From NCBI GenBank assembly GCA_958510825.1, contig OY294044.1, positions 42,931,550-42,995,549 on the forward strand: 64,000 nt of DNA, in the 5' to 3' direction. This stretch comes from Brachypterus glaber (taxonomy: Eukaryota; Arthropoda; Insecta; Coleoptera; Kateretidae). Shown here one piece after another: positions 22,122 through 34,114 of this stretch. A program made the translations under genes and the position numbers. Each line of letters opens with the position of its first letter. Position 1 is the first letter of the stretch. Under the pieces are notes generated by a model that was not told the DNA's origin, made no database searches, and saw only the letters and a program-made list of their open reading frames with translations.

Positions 22122-22638
22122 ATCGTCTTCTACATAAATCATTTTAATAATACTATTCAAAATTACATTTATTATTTTTAAAAACTGGTGAACGCTACTA
22201 GTTTTTACGTTTTTTAGCTGCCTTCCGGCCATTTGACAGCTTTCCAATTTTTACACTTTAGAGATGGGTAAATAAGTGTTTCGCCAGAATTTTTTGGTGG
22301 GTGTCACTCGAAGGGGTGGTATTGAAACCTACCCCCAAAAACTTAAAATATTTTTTTCGACCCCTATTCTATAACCAAAAATTCTGAAAAATATATATTT
22401 TGTAGTGCTAGTGAGTAGCTATAATTTGTTTTTTTAATCTTTAAAATATCTAAAATAGTTACCGAGAAAATCGACTTTATAGTTTTTTTAATTTATGCTA
22501 TTATTACCCTTAGGGGAGGGGGTAGGGGTCTGAAATTGGGGTGAGTTATCTTTGAGGTCAAGGGTGTTACGTAACCGGTACAAAAAGTTAAATTAAGGCG
22601 GGGGCAGTTTTCATATGGTTAGTCTGCTAGACTCTTTG

Positions 22639-23000
22639 TAGTTAAAACATAATTTAATCTACAGTTTACCTATTTAACTGGTCTGTTATCTTATTTTAAA
22701 CGTTTAAACTACCAGCTACAGAATATATAGGTTATTGCTGAATTGATGAAAAATACTGATAATTCGACTAAAATAACTTAAAATAGCATTTTTATATTTT
22801 AACCCTTCAAGCGTTGTATGGGTATTACCGATTGGGTAAGTATAGTTACGTCCATGATGTTTGTAGAAAAAACTGCATGCAATGGTACGGTACCATTGGT
22901 ATCAAAAGACAAATTTCCTGGCTAGCGACTCACATCTCATGTGATGTTATGTTATCACTTCACGGCACGCAATCGCTAGTATAGTCATCCACCCGGCAAA
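22639..23000. other. Spacer, nothing recognised
   Basis: Contains the 17-base palindrome AATGGTACGGTACCATT near 22.88 kb. No gene or long repeat was seen. Confidence 0.45.
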
Positions 23001-23120
23001 AAGTTCCGACGAAAGGGGGAGGTATCACCAAACGGACAGCTCGCTCTCTTCTTTACGTCATAAGCGTGCGTGTGTGCAAGTGAGAGGCACACACATTCCT
23101 CACATATTTTCCATAGCCAG
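23001..23120 (+). repeat. GC-richer dispersed repeat (partner at 2731-2850)
   Basis: Diverged copy of 2731-2850 with the shared blocks CCGACGAAAGGGG, CTCTCTTCTTTACG and ACACACATTCC. It adds GTGTGCAAGTGAGAGGC, which the first copy has in altered form. The surrounding 22.9-23.4 kb is unusually CpG-bearing for this window and may belong to one LTR-like fragment. Confidence 0.5.
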
Positions 23121-23800
23121 TTTCGATGGCCTGATTGGTCCAACTAAGCGCGTTCACCGGTGATGCTAACATGACCGATGCAACTACGGAATCAGTGAGC
23201 TAGGACTCACTCTTCTCACTAATCTCCAGCAGTGATGTTATCACATCACATCCACACAAAATGTGAATCGCTCTGCTGGTAGCTTGTGGGTGACTTATGA
23301 AGCATGACTCAACACCATAGTGGGTAGAATCCAGTTATGAGTCATAAACGTCGAAAATAAACACGGATATATCTGTATACATTTACATACTTACAATGTG
23401 GGTTCTCTCCAGGGTATGCTCATCACTAATGAGTTAACAAAACAAAAATATTAAAATATGAAAGGGGTGCCTCTTCTAGACGGGTGGAAAAATTAAGAAC
23501 TTCATAAAATAAGATATCAAATTGACTTTGACTAGACTTTAGTGTCAAAGTTTGACATTAAATAAAAAATGTAAAAATATATTAAAATTTATTAAAATGC
23601 CTATATCTCGGAAACTAACAGTCCTAATATAAAAATGATCACATATGTTTTTGTAGGGAATTAAAAATTATTTCTATCTATAAATTTGTAGACAGACAGA
23701 CCGATGTTTGGACAGAGATTTTTTAAAAACCACTTTCTTTACGTTTCATGACATTCTAAACCCGAAAATCCAAAAAAATAGTATATTCTATAACTAGTAT
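23121..23800. other. Spacer with a GACAGACAGACC tract
   Basis: No gene was seen. Near 23.69 kb TAGACAGACAGACCG recalls the GAC-rich tracts listed elsewhere, and a CATCACTAATGAG block lies near 23.42 kb. Confidence 0.4.
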
Positions 23801-23885
23801 GGAATAGACAATATTCCGCGCGAGCGGATCATACGAGCCGATAGGCGAGTATGACGGTCACGCGAGTGCGGAATGACTATTCCGT
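23801..23885. repeat. CpG-rich hairpin
   Basis: GGAATAGAC…ATTCCGCGCGAGCGG on the left pairs with GCGAGTGCGGAATGACTATTCC on the right. The stem and loop contain about ten CpG, in strong contrast to the AT-rich flanks. Confidence 0.6.
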
Positions 23886-24717
23886 ACGTGTTGTAGACTA
23901 TACTTTTTCTTCGACTGCAAATATGAAACACTGCATGGCTTTAAAATTCGGACAAGGTTAAAAACAATGTTTTTTTTTTGTGACTCGACATTGTAAATGC
24001 AGCAAAACACATATTTTTAAATAAAGTAATTAATGTTATTTAATAATTTTATAAAATCAGAACTTAAAAAAGATTTTTATTTAATTTTAGCACATATTTA
24101 CAAATTATAATGCAAAAATTGAAGGTTATGTCAGATTGTTGGAAAGATATCAGGTTTAAATATTTACCAATAGATGGAGCAGTTTTAATTTTTTGAAGTA
24201 AATTGATAAAAAACTGGTGAAATATTAAGAAAAACTAATAAACTTTATGTAATTTTAACGCAAAACTTTAAATTGCATTAAATTATTCAATATTTCATGG
24301 TAAAATAAATGTATTTTTGCTAATTTTGCTACAGTTTTCTTTACTTTTATAAACAAGAGATGGCACTATATGTGTTCATTCTAACACTTGATACGGAATA
24401 TTCATACCGTATTTGGAGCTAGAATGGATTCATTCCGTGTTTGAAAAGTGTGTGTATTTGCTTACAAAAAAAGAATTTTCTGTCGATTTTAATAATTGGT
24501 GTTTCCACCCGTAAAATAAAAAACCAAACCAAATACCAGAACCATCAAGGGAATATCGTCGTGTTATTTTTTCAATATCGTATCTAAAGAAAATAGATTT
24601 TTGATTCTTTATAATTAAACTTATAACAATATTATTTGTATAAGTTATAACCTAAAGTCATAACTTACACAAACCTCAATTAGTTAATAAGTTACACTGG
24701 AATAATTAACTGGAGTT
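23886..24717. other. AT-rich spacer, no gene
   Basis: No coding sequence or paired repeat was recognised in this stretch. Confidence 0.5.
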
Positions 24718-25780
24718 TATACAAGGCAATCCTGAAGGATTAATGAGATGAAGTAGCTCTACAGAAAAATCTAATTATGGATCATAGTAGCAGAAGGTCT
24801 ACACATTACAAAACCATTTACAGCTAAATCCAGAAACCTTGTTTATGGTAAATAATTTTAAATAATCTTATGCAGAATCTTTGACAATAAATTGAATATT
24901 TTGTTGAACGATTCCGATAGTATTTTTTTTACCTGATTCCTAATATATTTAAGGTAAATCGCTATATTTTTCCGTTTTCGAGAAAAATGCTATTGAAAAT
25001 ATTTTTCAAGTGCTTGTAGAAAAATTATCATACTACCTGAAACCTTTTATCCATGCTTCAATTAGAGCGGAGTTGTTACTCTTTAAAATCGTACAAGAAA
25101 AAGTTAACATAATGTTTAGTGGTAAATTTGATAACAGTTTTAAAATGCCTTTAAAACCACGTTTTATGCAAACTACATTTGGCTTTGCTACATAGTGTTT
25201 TTGCTGAATTTTGCCGAGTTTGCTCGGTTTTTGTACAACTTTCATTTTTGACAGTAATTGCTAATTATTTTAATATTATTGACCTGCTATATTTAAGTTT
25301 TTTAGGGGTAAAATGACACTATGTAACAAAGAAAAATATAGTTTGCATAAAATGTTTTCTCAGCGGTATTTTCAAATTTACCACTATACATTTTTTTAAG
25401 TTTTTCTTGTCGAATTTAAAGAGAAGATAGCCCCGCTTTAATTTTTGCCTGAATAAAGGCTTTCAGGTACTATGATAATTTTTCTACAAACACTTGAAAA
25501 ACAGAATAAAATATTTTCAAGAGCATTTTTCTACAAAACGGAAAAATATAGATATTTGGAATCAGGTAAAAATGCTATCGAAAGCGTTTAATAAAATACG
25601 CAATTTATTGTCAAAGATTCTGCAGAAGATTATTTACCATTATTTACCAAAAACAAGTTTTCTGGATTTAGCTGTAAATAGTTCTGTAATGTGTAGACCT
25701 TTTGCTACCATGATCCATAATCAGATTTTTCTGTAGAGCTACTTCATCTCATTAATCCTTTAGGAATGCAGTGTATATAA
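24718..25780. mobile_element. 1.06-kb fold-back element
   Basis: Arms of about 450 bases face each other around a centre near 25.25 kb. Mirrored landmarks are GATTAATGAGATGAAGTAGC / GCTACTTCATCTCATTAATC, ACAGCTAAATCCAGAAA / TTTCTGGATTTAGCTGT-type and GGTAGTATGATAATTTTTC-type blocks. The frames at 25010-25245 and 25494-25736 fall in the arms and have no recognisable domain. No target duplication was confirmed. Confidence 0.82.
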
Positions 25781-27905
25781 ATCATCAGTCATCATGTACA
25801 ACATTTATTGATATACCAGGTTGAGATAGTAAACCGACAATGTGTAATCTTGTAATTTTGGAAATATAATTCATTACATTAAATCTGTTTATTTTCTAGC
25901 ACTAATAGTGCCCACTGGACAACTCCATTACAGGTTATTACTGTGGCCTGCAATTTGCGGATTTAGAGGCTCTTATACGAATTAGCGTACTTCTATGCGG
26001 CTAAATTTAAATGGTTTTACACCAGAGATGCATTATTGTTGACCTGGGGAATACAGTATTTCTATATTACCTTAAAAGCTTAAAAGTGGTCCTGCATAAA
26101 CTATATAATTATGCCCAATTAGGCTATTTTTGACCCGATTGGAGTAACCTTCTTATTAGTGTGGCAGTAATTTTTACATTCGTGCGATTTTAGCCGAAAT
26201 CATGTTTTTTCCAAATCATGTTTAATGGACGTAACTTGAGTTTGAAGTGTCCAAAATTGTCTAAAAATTTAATTAAGGCCAAAATGTTGAGTGAAGTTTG
26301 AAATGTCTTTTGATTCCGGTTTCAACAGTTTTACGTTTTTTAAAACCGGTTTAGTGGTTCTCGAGATATACGATATTATATTATAGATATATATTATATA
26401 TTATAAAATATTATTATTATGTTTACTAATGATATATGTAATACATAAATGAACTGTAGTGCCCAAAGAAGTCGATATTTGACTCATTCAATGAGTTGTT
26501 TTCTTAAATTTAGAGGTTTTGTCAACTTTAATCGATTTTTTTAATTTTTGGTTAAAAAAATATAATTTTCAATCAAAAATGTTTTTCTTCTAAATTATAA
26601 ACATGTAAATGATATATGATAACATATCAAAAAAGAAAATAAAAGTTCATATTGGCATGGTTCGTATTTAATCTCTGAAGGGAGCTATTAAAGATACTAT
26701 TTAAAAAAACTTCGAGTCTAAGCCACATTTTAACATGAACAAAACTTCGGAAATCCGTACGAGCCTGATTGAAAATCAAATAATTTGTTTTTTTACTGGC
26801 ACCCTAGGAGTCTTTCTACATAATATTACATTAAACCTTCCCGGACAGTTGAATAGAATGATTACTTTCACATACAAGTAGTTGAATAAAAATATAAATC
26901 GGTCAGAGATATGAAGGATTAGATATTGATGACAAACCCTAAATTTTCAAATCAAGAAATTCTTGATCCTTACTCATATTGAAGTTGATTTAAATAAACC
27001 ATAGAAAAAATTTAAATTTATTGTGCATTAAACAAACATTACAGCGACAATTGTTTTGACTTTTTTTAACATTAAAACATTAAAAAGTCATTTTAAAGCT
27101 GCAATCAAGTTGAAAATGGTACAATTCCTTTTAAAAAACTTACTTTTTAAATATATAAACAAATTAACTTGAGTACACATTATAAGAAATGTCATACTGA
27201 CCTTAAATATATTATTTTTTTTTAAATCTTAGAAACTTAAACAAAAAGAAAACTACAATATGTTAAAATAAATAAAATCTAAAATTTAAAATTGAATACA
27301 AATCTGGGACTTTTTCTATCAAAAACTGATTCAAACTATATTTCAAACAGACTAAAGGAATTATCTTTAAACTGCAAAAAGGTGGTTAAACACAAACAAG
27401 GAAAAAGACTAATTTATATTTAACTTGGTAATTGGAACAAAATTGGAGAGGTGGCAGCAAATTTAAATCCAAAACTTAAAAACAAACTGAAAATTGAACA
27501 AAATTTTTGGAAAAGTTTTTTAAACAAAAATATTTATTCCAAAGATTAATGCTCTGTAAGGGGACAGGCAACAATCTTCGGTCTAATATTTAAAACATTA
27601 TTGTAAACATAAATATTTAAAAATATATCTCTTCATTAACTAACCTATCCCTATGAAACTTTTGGCTACTATTCTCATTTCGGTGAGTTTTATTCACGCG
27701 TGAAAGCCAACTTCACAGTAGTTATTCTGATGATTTGATTGACCTAGACCGTGTAACTCCGCTCGAAACCAGAATAGACTCCCAGTTTTTTCGAGGACAC
27801 AATATTTTATCGCCAATTTTGGCCAATTAGGGGCAATTTTTTTTAGCCTTTCGGTAAGTCTTACCTTCGTCCCCCTACGACATAAACCTCAGAACGCGCC
27901 TGCAT
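25781..27905. other. 2.1-kb AT-rich spacer, no gene
   Basis: Scanned on both strands without finding a conserved coding motif, RNA gene or long inverted repeat. 27.65-27.9 kb is GC-richer and contains CACGCGTG, but the frames there are broken by stops. Confidence 0.5.
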
Positions 27906-28080
27906 AGGTTAGAATATATAGATGCCGCTTATCTAAAACGAACCAAGCGACATCTTTGACGAAATTTTCTTAGGCATGGGAATAGGTTGTACTAAGCCTA
28001 AAGAACCTATTCCCATGCCTAAAATAATTTCATTAAATATGTCACTTGGTTCCTTTTAGATAATTGGTATCCATATTATA
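27906..28080. mobile_element. 175-bp hairpin MITE
   Basis: It folds almost end to end. TTAGGCATGGGAATAGGTT pairs with AACCTATTCCCATGCCTAA, and further out ATCTAAAACGAACCAAGCGA pairs with TCACTTGGTTCCTTTTAGAT. The loop is about 12 bases. Confidence 0.75.
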
Positions 28081-29040
28081 TTGGTTTAGAGATTTAGCGT
28101 CATGTTATCGAGAAAAAGTTAAATAGTGAAACTACTTGTAAGTCAAGCTAACCCAAAATTTAAATTAAAAAAAAAACTTGTAACCGACCTATATGAAATT
28201 AATTGACTACAAAAAGAGCATATTTTTGCTATGCATAAAGAGAATATATAATACAAAGTGCATCTTTTAGTGAGGTCTAAATTTATTCCCAAAAAGTAAT
28301 CAAAGTAAAGTTTTCGCACTACCCTTTGAATTGCAGGTTACCCCAATCGTTTTCAACCCTTTACGCCACGTCATTTTTAACGTGTTAATTAAATTTAAAT
28401 TTACTAAATATTTGCATTTGCAAAGGTCCTTTGAAAATGGAATATTTAACTTCAAATAAAATTATTTGTTTTCAACAATGGCTCTTATCACACAATCTTT
28501 GAAGGGTATTCGTGTTTAACGTGAATCGTACTTTTAATTGGTAAACACTATACAGGTCTATTCAAATTTTACTTAACAGTTAAATCCCAAAATCGATTTC
28601 GCTCAAGGACATTTAATAATACTGTCACTATTACAAAGTAATTCAATATTACTACTAAAATAATTTAAATTAATAATAATTATAATTATAATACATTTTG
28701 AACAAAAAGACAGAATTGTCAGGCAATCAAATGATATCAAATCATTAGTTTCGTAGATCAATAGACATTGTCTTTCTTTTTTAAGAGGCAAGGTTAATTA
28801 ATTAATATATAATTAATAACTTAATGGTAACAAGTATAATTCGATACTCTCATTAAGACGCGCAATTACGTCATTAAGAATGCATAAATTACCTTGCTTT
28901 TGGCCCGTAGAAGCTCATACGTCTAGTAAGCTTCTGTATTATTATTAAATGACCTTATAACATAAGGCCATTTAATAATGCTAGTACATGGTTATTTACA
29001 AATACTACAATATATTTGGGTCATTATTAAATATTATTAA
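28081..29040. other. AT-rich spacer with a small hairpin
   Basis: TATTATTAAATGACCTTA and TAAGGCCATTTAATAAT-type sequence form a hairpin near 28.93-28.98 kb. The frame at 28603-28791 is not recognisable as a gene. Confidence 0.45.
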
Positions 29041-29747
29041 CAAAAATGAAAAATATAAAGTTATTTCTTTTTAATTTTATTGCTTTTATGAAATAGTAAA
29101 AAATCATATTTTAACTAATATGTATTTAAACCTTTTAGCAAACCGCAGCATAAATAAAAAAGTAACAAAATTTTTTTGCAAATATAAATAAACATGATAA
29201 CGGAGAACACGATTTTTGTTTGACCAATGTGATTTTCTAGTGAAAGAATTTTACTCACTTCTAAATTTTAAGACAATTACTCCTTAACGATCAAATTGCA
29301 ATCAGAATCTTCCAGATCAGTTTGCCATATATATACAAATGAAGCGCTCTATGTGTTTCTATTTTTAATTAAATTCCTATTTGATCCAGGAGTATATAAA
29401 AAATGCTGTGACATTCTTTCCAGTGAAGATTAAACACATAGAGTGCTTCATTATCATTTATATGCAAACTGATCTGGAATATTCTAGTTGCAATTAGATC
29501 ATTGAACAGTGAGTGTCTTAAATTTAGACGTAAGTAAAAATCATTCACTAGAAAATCGCATGGGTCAAACTTAAATCGTGTTCTCCGTTACCATGTTTAT
29601 TTATATTTGGAACATTTATTTGTTACTCTTTTATTTATGCCGCGGTTTGCTAAAGGGTTTATATACATTTTAGTCTAAGAGTGCTTTTTTACTGTTTCAT
29701 GAAAGCAATAAAATTCCAGAAAACTACCTTTATATTTTTAATTTTTG
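29041..29747. mobile_element. 707-bp nearly complete palindromic element
   Basis: The ends CAAAAATGAAAAATATAAAG and CTTTATATTTTTAATTTTTG are inverted, and pairing continues to the centre near 29.39 kb through TTTTAGCAAACCGC / GCGGTTTGCTAAA, GATAACGGAGAACACGAT / ATCGTGTTCTCCGTTA and CATAGAGTGCTTCAT-type arms. A TTAA-type sequence precedes or follows both ends. No frame is present. Confidence 0.82.
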
Positions 29748-29983
29748 TTTAACCATATTTGATAGTAACCCATTTGCAATACTTCAAGGTTATATATTAC
29801 TACTACACGGTTACCAGATGTATGAGATTTTAGTTTTAGGTAATTTATGCTTTCTTAGTGACGCAGTTACGCGTAGCAACATGTCTATCAAACACCACAT
29901 AGAAAATCCGCCTAAGCGCGCCTAAGCGAGTTACAACTGTAAAAAGTTCACATAGCTCGTACATCGGATCACCTTATAAGTTA

Positions 29984-30285
29984 TTATTCTATCAATAAAC
30001 GTTTTCTAATCATCGTACAGAGTGATATTGGTATACTGACAGTTTCGGGCTGCTGGCCCTCTTCAGTACTAAGAGTCAACTCTGCACGCTGATTTAGAAA
30101 AATATTTTAGACTTTATTCGCAAAAGGAATATAGTCATTAGATTCATGTAGATTTGTGCGCCATCTATTGCTAGATGTACACAACTACTCATACCTATAA
30201 TGACTCTTGGTACTGAAGAGGGCCAGCAGCCCGAAACTGTCAATATTACTCTGTACAATGATTAGAAAATAGATTGATGGAATAA
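29984..30285. mobile_element. 302-bp MITE with TA flanks
   Basis: The ends TTATTCTATCAATAAACG and GATTGATGGAATAA are inverted and flanked by TA on both sides (29982-29983, 30286-30287). The inner arms contain GACAGTTTCGGGCTGCTGGC and its complement, forming a strong stem; the central loop carries a GCGCCATCTATTG motif. TA flanks suggest a Tc1/mariner-type origin. Confidence 0.8.
30158..30170 (-). promoter_or_regulatory. CTCF-core-like motif inside a MITE
   Basis: GCGCCATCTATTG on the plus strand is CAATAGATGGCGC on the minus strand, containing the insect CTCF core AGATGGCGC. It lies in the loop of the MITE at 29984-30285. Confidence 0.3.
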
Positions 30286-30513
30286 TAAATTAATATTTTT
30301 TGTAATTTTGTTTAAAATTAAAAATTTCTGTCCTTGCCTTATAAGTTATATTAAATGACAAATCTTTGAAGCTATTTTAGCTTTTTTACCTGAACTATGG
30401 AACGGATAATTTAATTTGGTTTTAATTTTTTAGAGGTTGTTCCTGAAATAGTTCCATTTTAGTTCAAAGCATGGAAACTGCCGGATAATTAGAATAAATT
30501 AATTTGAAATTTA

Positions 30514-30572
30514 ACAAGCCGTGAAGTTATATAATTCTTCGGATTCCATAGTATACTCTTTACAATGGATGG
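30514..30572 (+). repeat. Solitary end of the AAGCCGTGAAG family
   Basis: AACAAGCCGTGAAGTTATAT followed by ATTCCATAGTATACTC matches the TIR-end motif of the 42.9-kb MITE and of the inner element at 19.8 kb. No partner end is nearby. Confidence 0.5.
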
Positions 30573-30739
30573 TATATTGCGTTTCCATTTGGCATACTTC
30601 TGCACTGTATTTTTTTTTCCTTTATAAAACTTACAAAGCACTGTTGATTGTACTAATTTATAATTTCATAATTTCTCTTCTGTAAAATTGTTATAGTTTT
30701 TTTTCTGACAAAGAGTTAATATCTATCTCTCTACACCTC

Positions 30740-30772
<33 letters not shown>

Positions 30773-31527
30773 TTCCCAAAATATAATTGATTTAATCTTC
30801 TTTGCTTACTTTTTTTATACTAAAAAAGTGGCTACCCTATAGTTTTTTTTGTTTATAAATAATTTTTTGTTGTTAAGAATATTTTTTTATATTTTAATAT
30901 TTTAATATATTTTAATAATACTTTAAAAAGTAATCTTTTCTAAAAAACTGGCGTGAATCTTTTCTGAAAATTTGGTCTATTGTCTATTTTTTGTATTTTT
31001 TTTAAAAGATGCGCCCCTTACCACTTTTTATTTTAATTATTAGAATTAATCACTTTGACTATTTTCGTTTTTTTTTTTAATAGTTTTAGCCCCTATATAT
31101 TTTTGTTTTTTAATTTTCGTCAAACGGACAGATGGACATTTTTAAGTTACCTACTTTTTCATGAAACACATTTGTATCCAAGATTTTTTTATCTAGGATG
31201 TTTTGTAGCGATTTTGGAAATTTTAAAACTACTCTTCTAGCGCATGCGCGACGTGAAGTATAAAAGTAAATAAATAATTTAATTACCAGCTAATTATTTC
31301 GATGCAATTTCCCTTTAAAACGGCTTAATCTAGTTCTAAAACCAACCCAACGACTATGCAGACCCGCTCAAGTTTTAACTTTATAACTTCTAATATTCTC
31401 AGTGTTGTTTGAAAACAGGTTAAGGGGGTGTGTGGGGGCCGAAGCAACATAACCCCACATCATTACCGTTTAGAACCAAAACAGTCGGCACGTTTCGCTT
31501 CAATTAGCATTTCGTCTTTAGAACTCT
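30573..31527. other. Spacer with microsatellite, no gene
   Basis: Contains a (CTAT)n tract (30741-30773) and AT-rich sequence; the frame at 31055-31240 has no recognisable domain. Confidence 0.5.
30741..30773 (+). repeat. (CTAT)n microsatellite
   Basis: Eight uninterrupted CTAT units, preceded by a less regular CTCT stretch. Confidence 0.95.
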
Positions 31528-31618
31528 GTTGTTTGTTTAATTAAATTTGAAAAGATCTGTAGCTATACTTAGTACAAAGTATACTATTGCACACTATTTG
31601 TTTAGTTTACTATAGAGT
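31528..31618 (+). repeat. Dispersed repeat (partner at 32984-33060)
   Basis: TTGTTTAATTAAA, GAAAAGATCTGTA, AAAGTATAC and ACTATTTGTTTAGTTTACTA occur in the same order at 32984-33060. The two copies bracket about 1.37 kb. Confidence 0.65.
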
Positions 31619-31816
31619 GCGTTCCAAAAGTCACCCCGAGAAAAAAAAAGTTTAAATTTGAAATACATAAATAAGATAATTAAATTTTAATATATCTTTA
31701 GGCATTTGTTTTACACCGTTTCTGTAATTTTAAAGGCCGGCATCGTTTTGAGCATGTCCAAATCTATGAGAATTGATGTTTCACACGTTTGCACGGGAGC
31801 CAAAAACGGCCTATTT

Positions 31817-31961
31817 TGCTTTCCCATTTTGAAAATTTTCAAAATTTCGGAAAGCCTTGTATTCGTGCAAATTTTTTTAATTTTTTTTTGCTTATTTTTG
31901 CGTTTTATGACGTTTTATGTCGATATAAATCAATTTCAAGCAAAAAAAAAAAAATATATAT

Positions 31962-31993
<32 letters not shown>

Positions 31994-32262
31994 CTTGTAA
32001 ACACGATAACTTAAGAAAGCTTTAAGCTAGAGACTTGAAATTTGACATACAGGTATGTTACCAACACTTCTCGCTCGGGATTGTTTTTGGTGAACATTGG
32101 GGTGCGGCAGGGGGGCAAATGGGGAAAAATAATTTTTTTTACAAAAATTTAAAAAACTTCTATAAAGGGGTTTTTAAGGTGGCTGAAATTGAATCTGATA
32201 ATAAAAATTTTCTAACTCCACCCCCTCAGGGGTGAGGGGGTAAATATTTTTAAATATTTTCA
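31817..32262 (-). repeat. Dispersed module, inverted copy
   Basis: The complement of this stretch reads in the same order as the module inside the TIR element at 59.8-60.4 kb: a CCCCTGAGGGGGTG block, CCAATGTTCACC, TCTAGCTTAAAG, GTTATCGTGTTTACAAGATA, then TATCGACATAAAACGTC and GGCTTTCC. Here the GAC-rich tract after GTTATCGTG is replaced by a TA microsatellite (31954-31994). No fold-back ends accompany it, so it is a fragment or an independent element. Confidence 0.75.
31954..31994 (+). repeat. (TA)n microsatellite
   Basis: An alternating TA tract broken once by AAA. Confidence 0.95.
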
Positions 32263-32983
32263 ATATTTTCGTCAAAATAATAAAATGGTTGGTATTATGT
32301 TCATTCAAAAATAAGCAGCTTTGACATAAAGGTTTCAAGTAATCCATACAAACGTCTCAGTTAAAAAAATTACCCCCAGGGAGTTTCCAGGGAGTTCCCA
32401 CAATAAGCTTCCATGGGATGTCCCATATTCAGCCCCTGGGAGCTTTCAGGGAATGCGAAACGTCTGCATTAGCCTTAAAGAGCTTTTAGGTCGCTAGTCC
32501 CATAATGTACCTTTAAGACTCCCATAAAACTCCCATAATAAGCCTTCCTTTGCTGGATTTACCCCCAACTGAATAAATAATGTTAGTCAGCCTGCAGCAA
32601 ATATTTTTCTCGCCGAAATAAGTTTCAGCCAGCAAAATATGTATAATATAGTAACGGTAATAAATTATAAGCAATATCTAGCATATTTTAACTTAAAAAA
32701 ATTGTAAAATATTAAAATAAATTTGGGGCGCCATTAACCATGTGGGGTCCCACAGACTTTTACTTACACCTGAGCTCAATGCACGAAATGAGTCTTTGAA
32801 GTGTTTTAGGAAGATAGACGAGCTGACGTGTCCATAGAATTAGACTAAATATGTTTTTTGTTTAAAATAAACTAATTGGGGTTTATCAGACCCCTACCTG
32901 GTTAACGGAGGGTTAAAGGGACGGAATTACCCAATATGAAAAGTATACTATGAAATGAAGAGCAGTACATAACTTTACCGTTT
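32263..32983. other. Spacer, nothing recognised
   Basis: Contains CCCCCAGGGAGTTTCCAGGG and related GGGAGYTTYCAGGG words near 32.38-32.46 kb, a weak internal repetition. No gene was seen. Confidence 0.45.
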
Positions 32984-33060
32984 GCTTGGCTTGTTTAATT
33001 AAAATCGAAAAGATCTGTAACTTTAGTAAAGTATACACTATTTGTTTAGTTTACTATGTG
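32984..33060 (+). repeat. Dispersed repeat (partner at 31528-31618)
   Basis: A shorter, diverged copy of 31528-31618. Confidence 0.65.
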
Positions 33061-33167
33061 CATGTGTTGCGTGTGTTAGCGTGTATTATAATAATAAATG
33101 AAGAATTCACCTTTCATACGGACTTAAACGTCATGTTTGGCGACATGTGGTTTTTGCAGGAAATCGG

Positions 33168-33840
33168 TAGCAACGGATCTTTCAACAATAGGTTACATTT
33201 TAAATTAAGAAAAAAATGCAGTGTTTTTGTCAAAAGCGGGTTTATTTTTATTTTAATCAAAAGTACAGACTCTGCAGTTAGTAATGGAACACAATATGGT
33301 CCAAACGTCCGCCTCGGCTTTTTTTACAGACGGTCATTCGCATAATTGCCGCACTATTTTGCAAATAACATATCTGATGTTGTCTTTGAGCGCTTTAATC
33401 GTCGCTGGAGCATTGTCGTGGACCTTATCTTTAAAGTAGCCCCAAAGAAAAAAGTCTAATGGGGTTAAACGCACGATCTCGGTCTAATGGTGTTTAATCG
33501 CACGATTTATCCATTTCAAAAAATCACACGTCCAGGAAAATTTTCATGCAATAGAGCCATTGTTTCACCAGCTGTGTGGCATGTTGCACCGTCCTGCTGA
33601 AAATAAACGTTGTCCACATCCATAGCACCATTTTTGGGTCAATCCAAAAATTATTCGAAAACGTGATGAAAAATCCCGTCTGTAAAAAAAGCCGAGGCGG
33701 ACATTTGGATGATATTGTGTTCCATTACTAACCGCAGAGTCTGTACTTTGGATTAAAATAAAAATATAGCCGCTTTTCAAAAAAATACTGAATTTTTCTC
33801 TTAATTTAAAATGTAACCTCTTCTTGAAAGACCCGTTACA
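33168..33840. mobile_element. Decayed mariner/IS630-like transposon with 165-bp inverted arms
   Basis: The arms at 33168-33333 and 33675-33840 are inverted copies; shared landmarks are TTACATTTTAAATTAAG, AGTACAGACTCTGC, AATGGAACACAATAT and GTCCGCCTCGGCTTTTTTTA. The loop between them encodes the C-terminal part of a transposase on the minus strand. The open frames at 32986-33345 (plus) and 33565-33849 (minus) mostly read the arms, so they share a similar peptide and are not genes. Confidence 0.8.
33343..33660 (-). pseudogene. Transposase C-terminal fragment, IS630-Tc1-mariner type
   Basis: On the minus strand one frame reads VDNVYFQQDGATCHTAGETM, continues ALLHENFPGRVIF and meets a TGA stop. 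After a frameshift it reads TPLDFFLWGYFKDKV and then HDNAPATIKALKDNI. FQQDGA.CHTA contains the second catalytic aspartate, and the PRS.DLTPLDFFLWGY block surrounds the third, as in IS630/mariner-related DDE transposases common in insects. The base pattern between PRSC and LTPLD shows a frameshift that removes the catalytic Asp codon. The N-terminal DNA-binding half and the first catalytic aspartate are missing. It is inactive. Confidence 0.85.
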
Positions 33841-34114
33841 TATGATCAAAACTAGGACAATATTGCAGCTGGAAATTGTAAAATAGGATGGCGTATTTTT
33901 TTACTCTAAAATCACACACATTTTTCGAACCCGAAATATGGGCTATCGATATTTGAGTTAAAGGCTACTCAAAAAACAAACAGTTTAAAATTTACATCCC
34001 CTTTATTAATATACTAGATCCGCAATTTTTAATTTGAAATCCCAAATATCTCACAATAGGTATAAGGTTTCATAAAAAAAACTTCATTTTTATACCAATT
34101 ATCCCCTCTTGATA
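33841..34114. other. Short spacer
   Basis: No feature was recognised between the two elements. Confidence 0.5.

Larger units (their letters stand above)
18949..22638. mobile_element. 3.7-kb nested TIR element
   Basis: The outer ends CAAAGAGTCTAGCAGACTA and TAGTCTGCTAGACTCTTTG are perfect inverted repeats. The arms stay similar for about 580 bases (18949 to about 19530; about 22060 to 22638), sharing GTACCGGTTACGTAACACCC and CTGCCCCCGC blocks. The middle holds two tandem copies of a 1.16-kb unit, and each unit contains its own inverted-end element and an inner 140-148-bp hAT-like MITE. No transposase frame was found. The likely order of events is inner MITE into inner element, that into the outer element, then tandem duplication. 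Confidence 0.85.

Noticed and set aside
27650..27905. GC-richer stretch that might be a host exon
   Set aside because: All frames are broken by stops within about 40 codons and no conserved motif was recognised.
32986..33345. 119-residue plus-strand frame resembling the minus-strand frame at 33565-33849
   Set aside because: The similarity comes from inverted arms of one transposon; the real coding remnant is in the loop in another frame.
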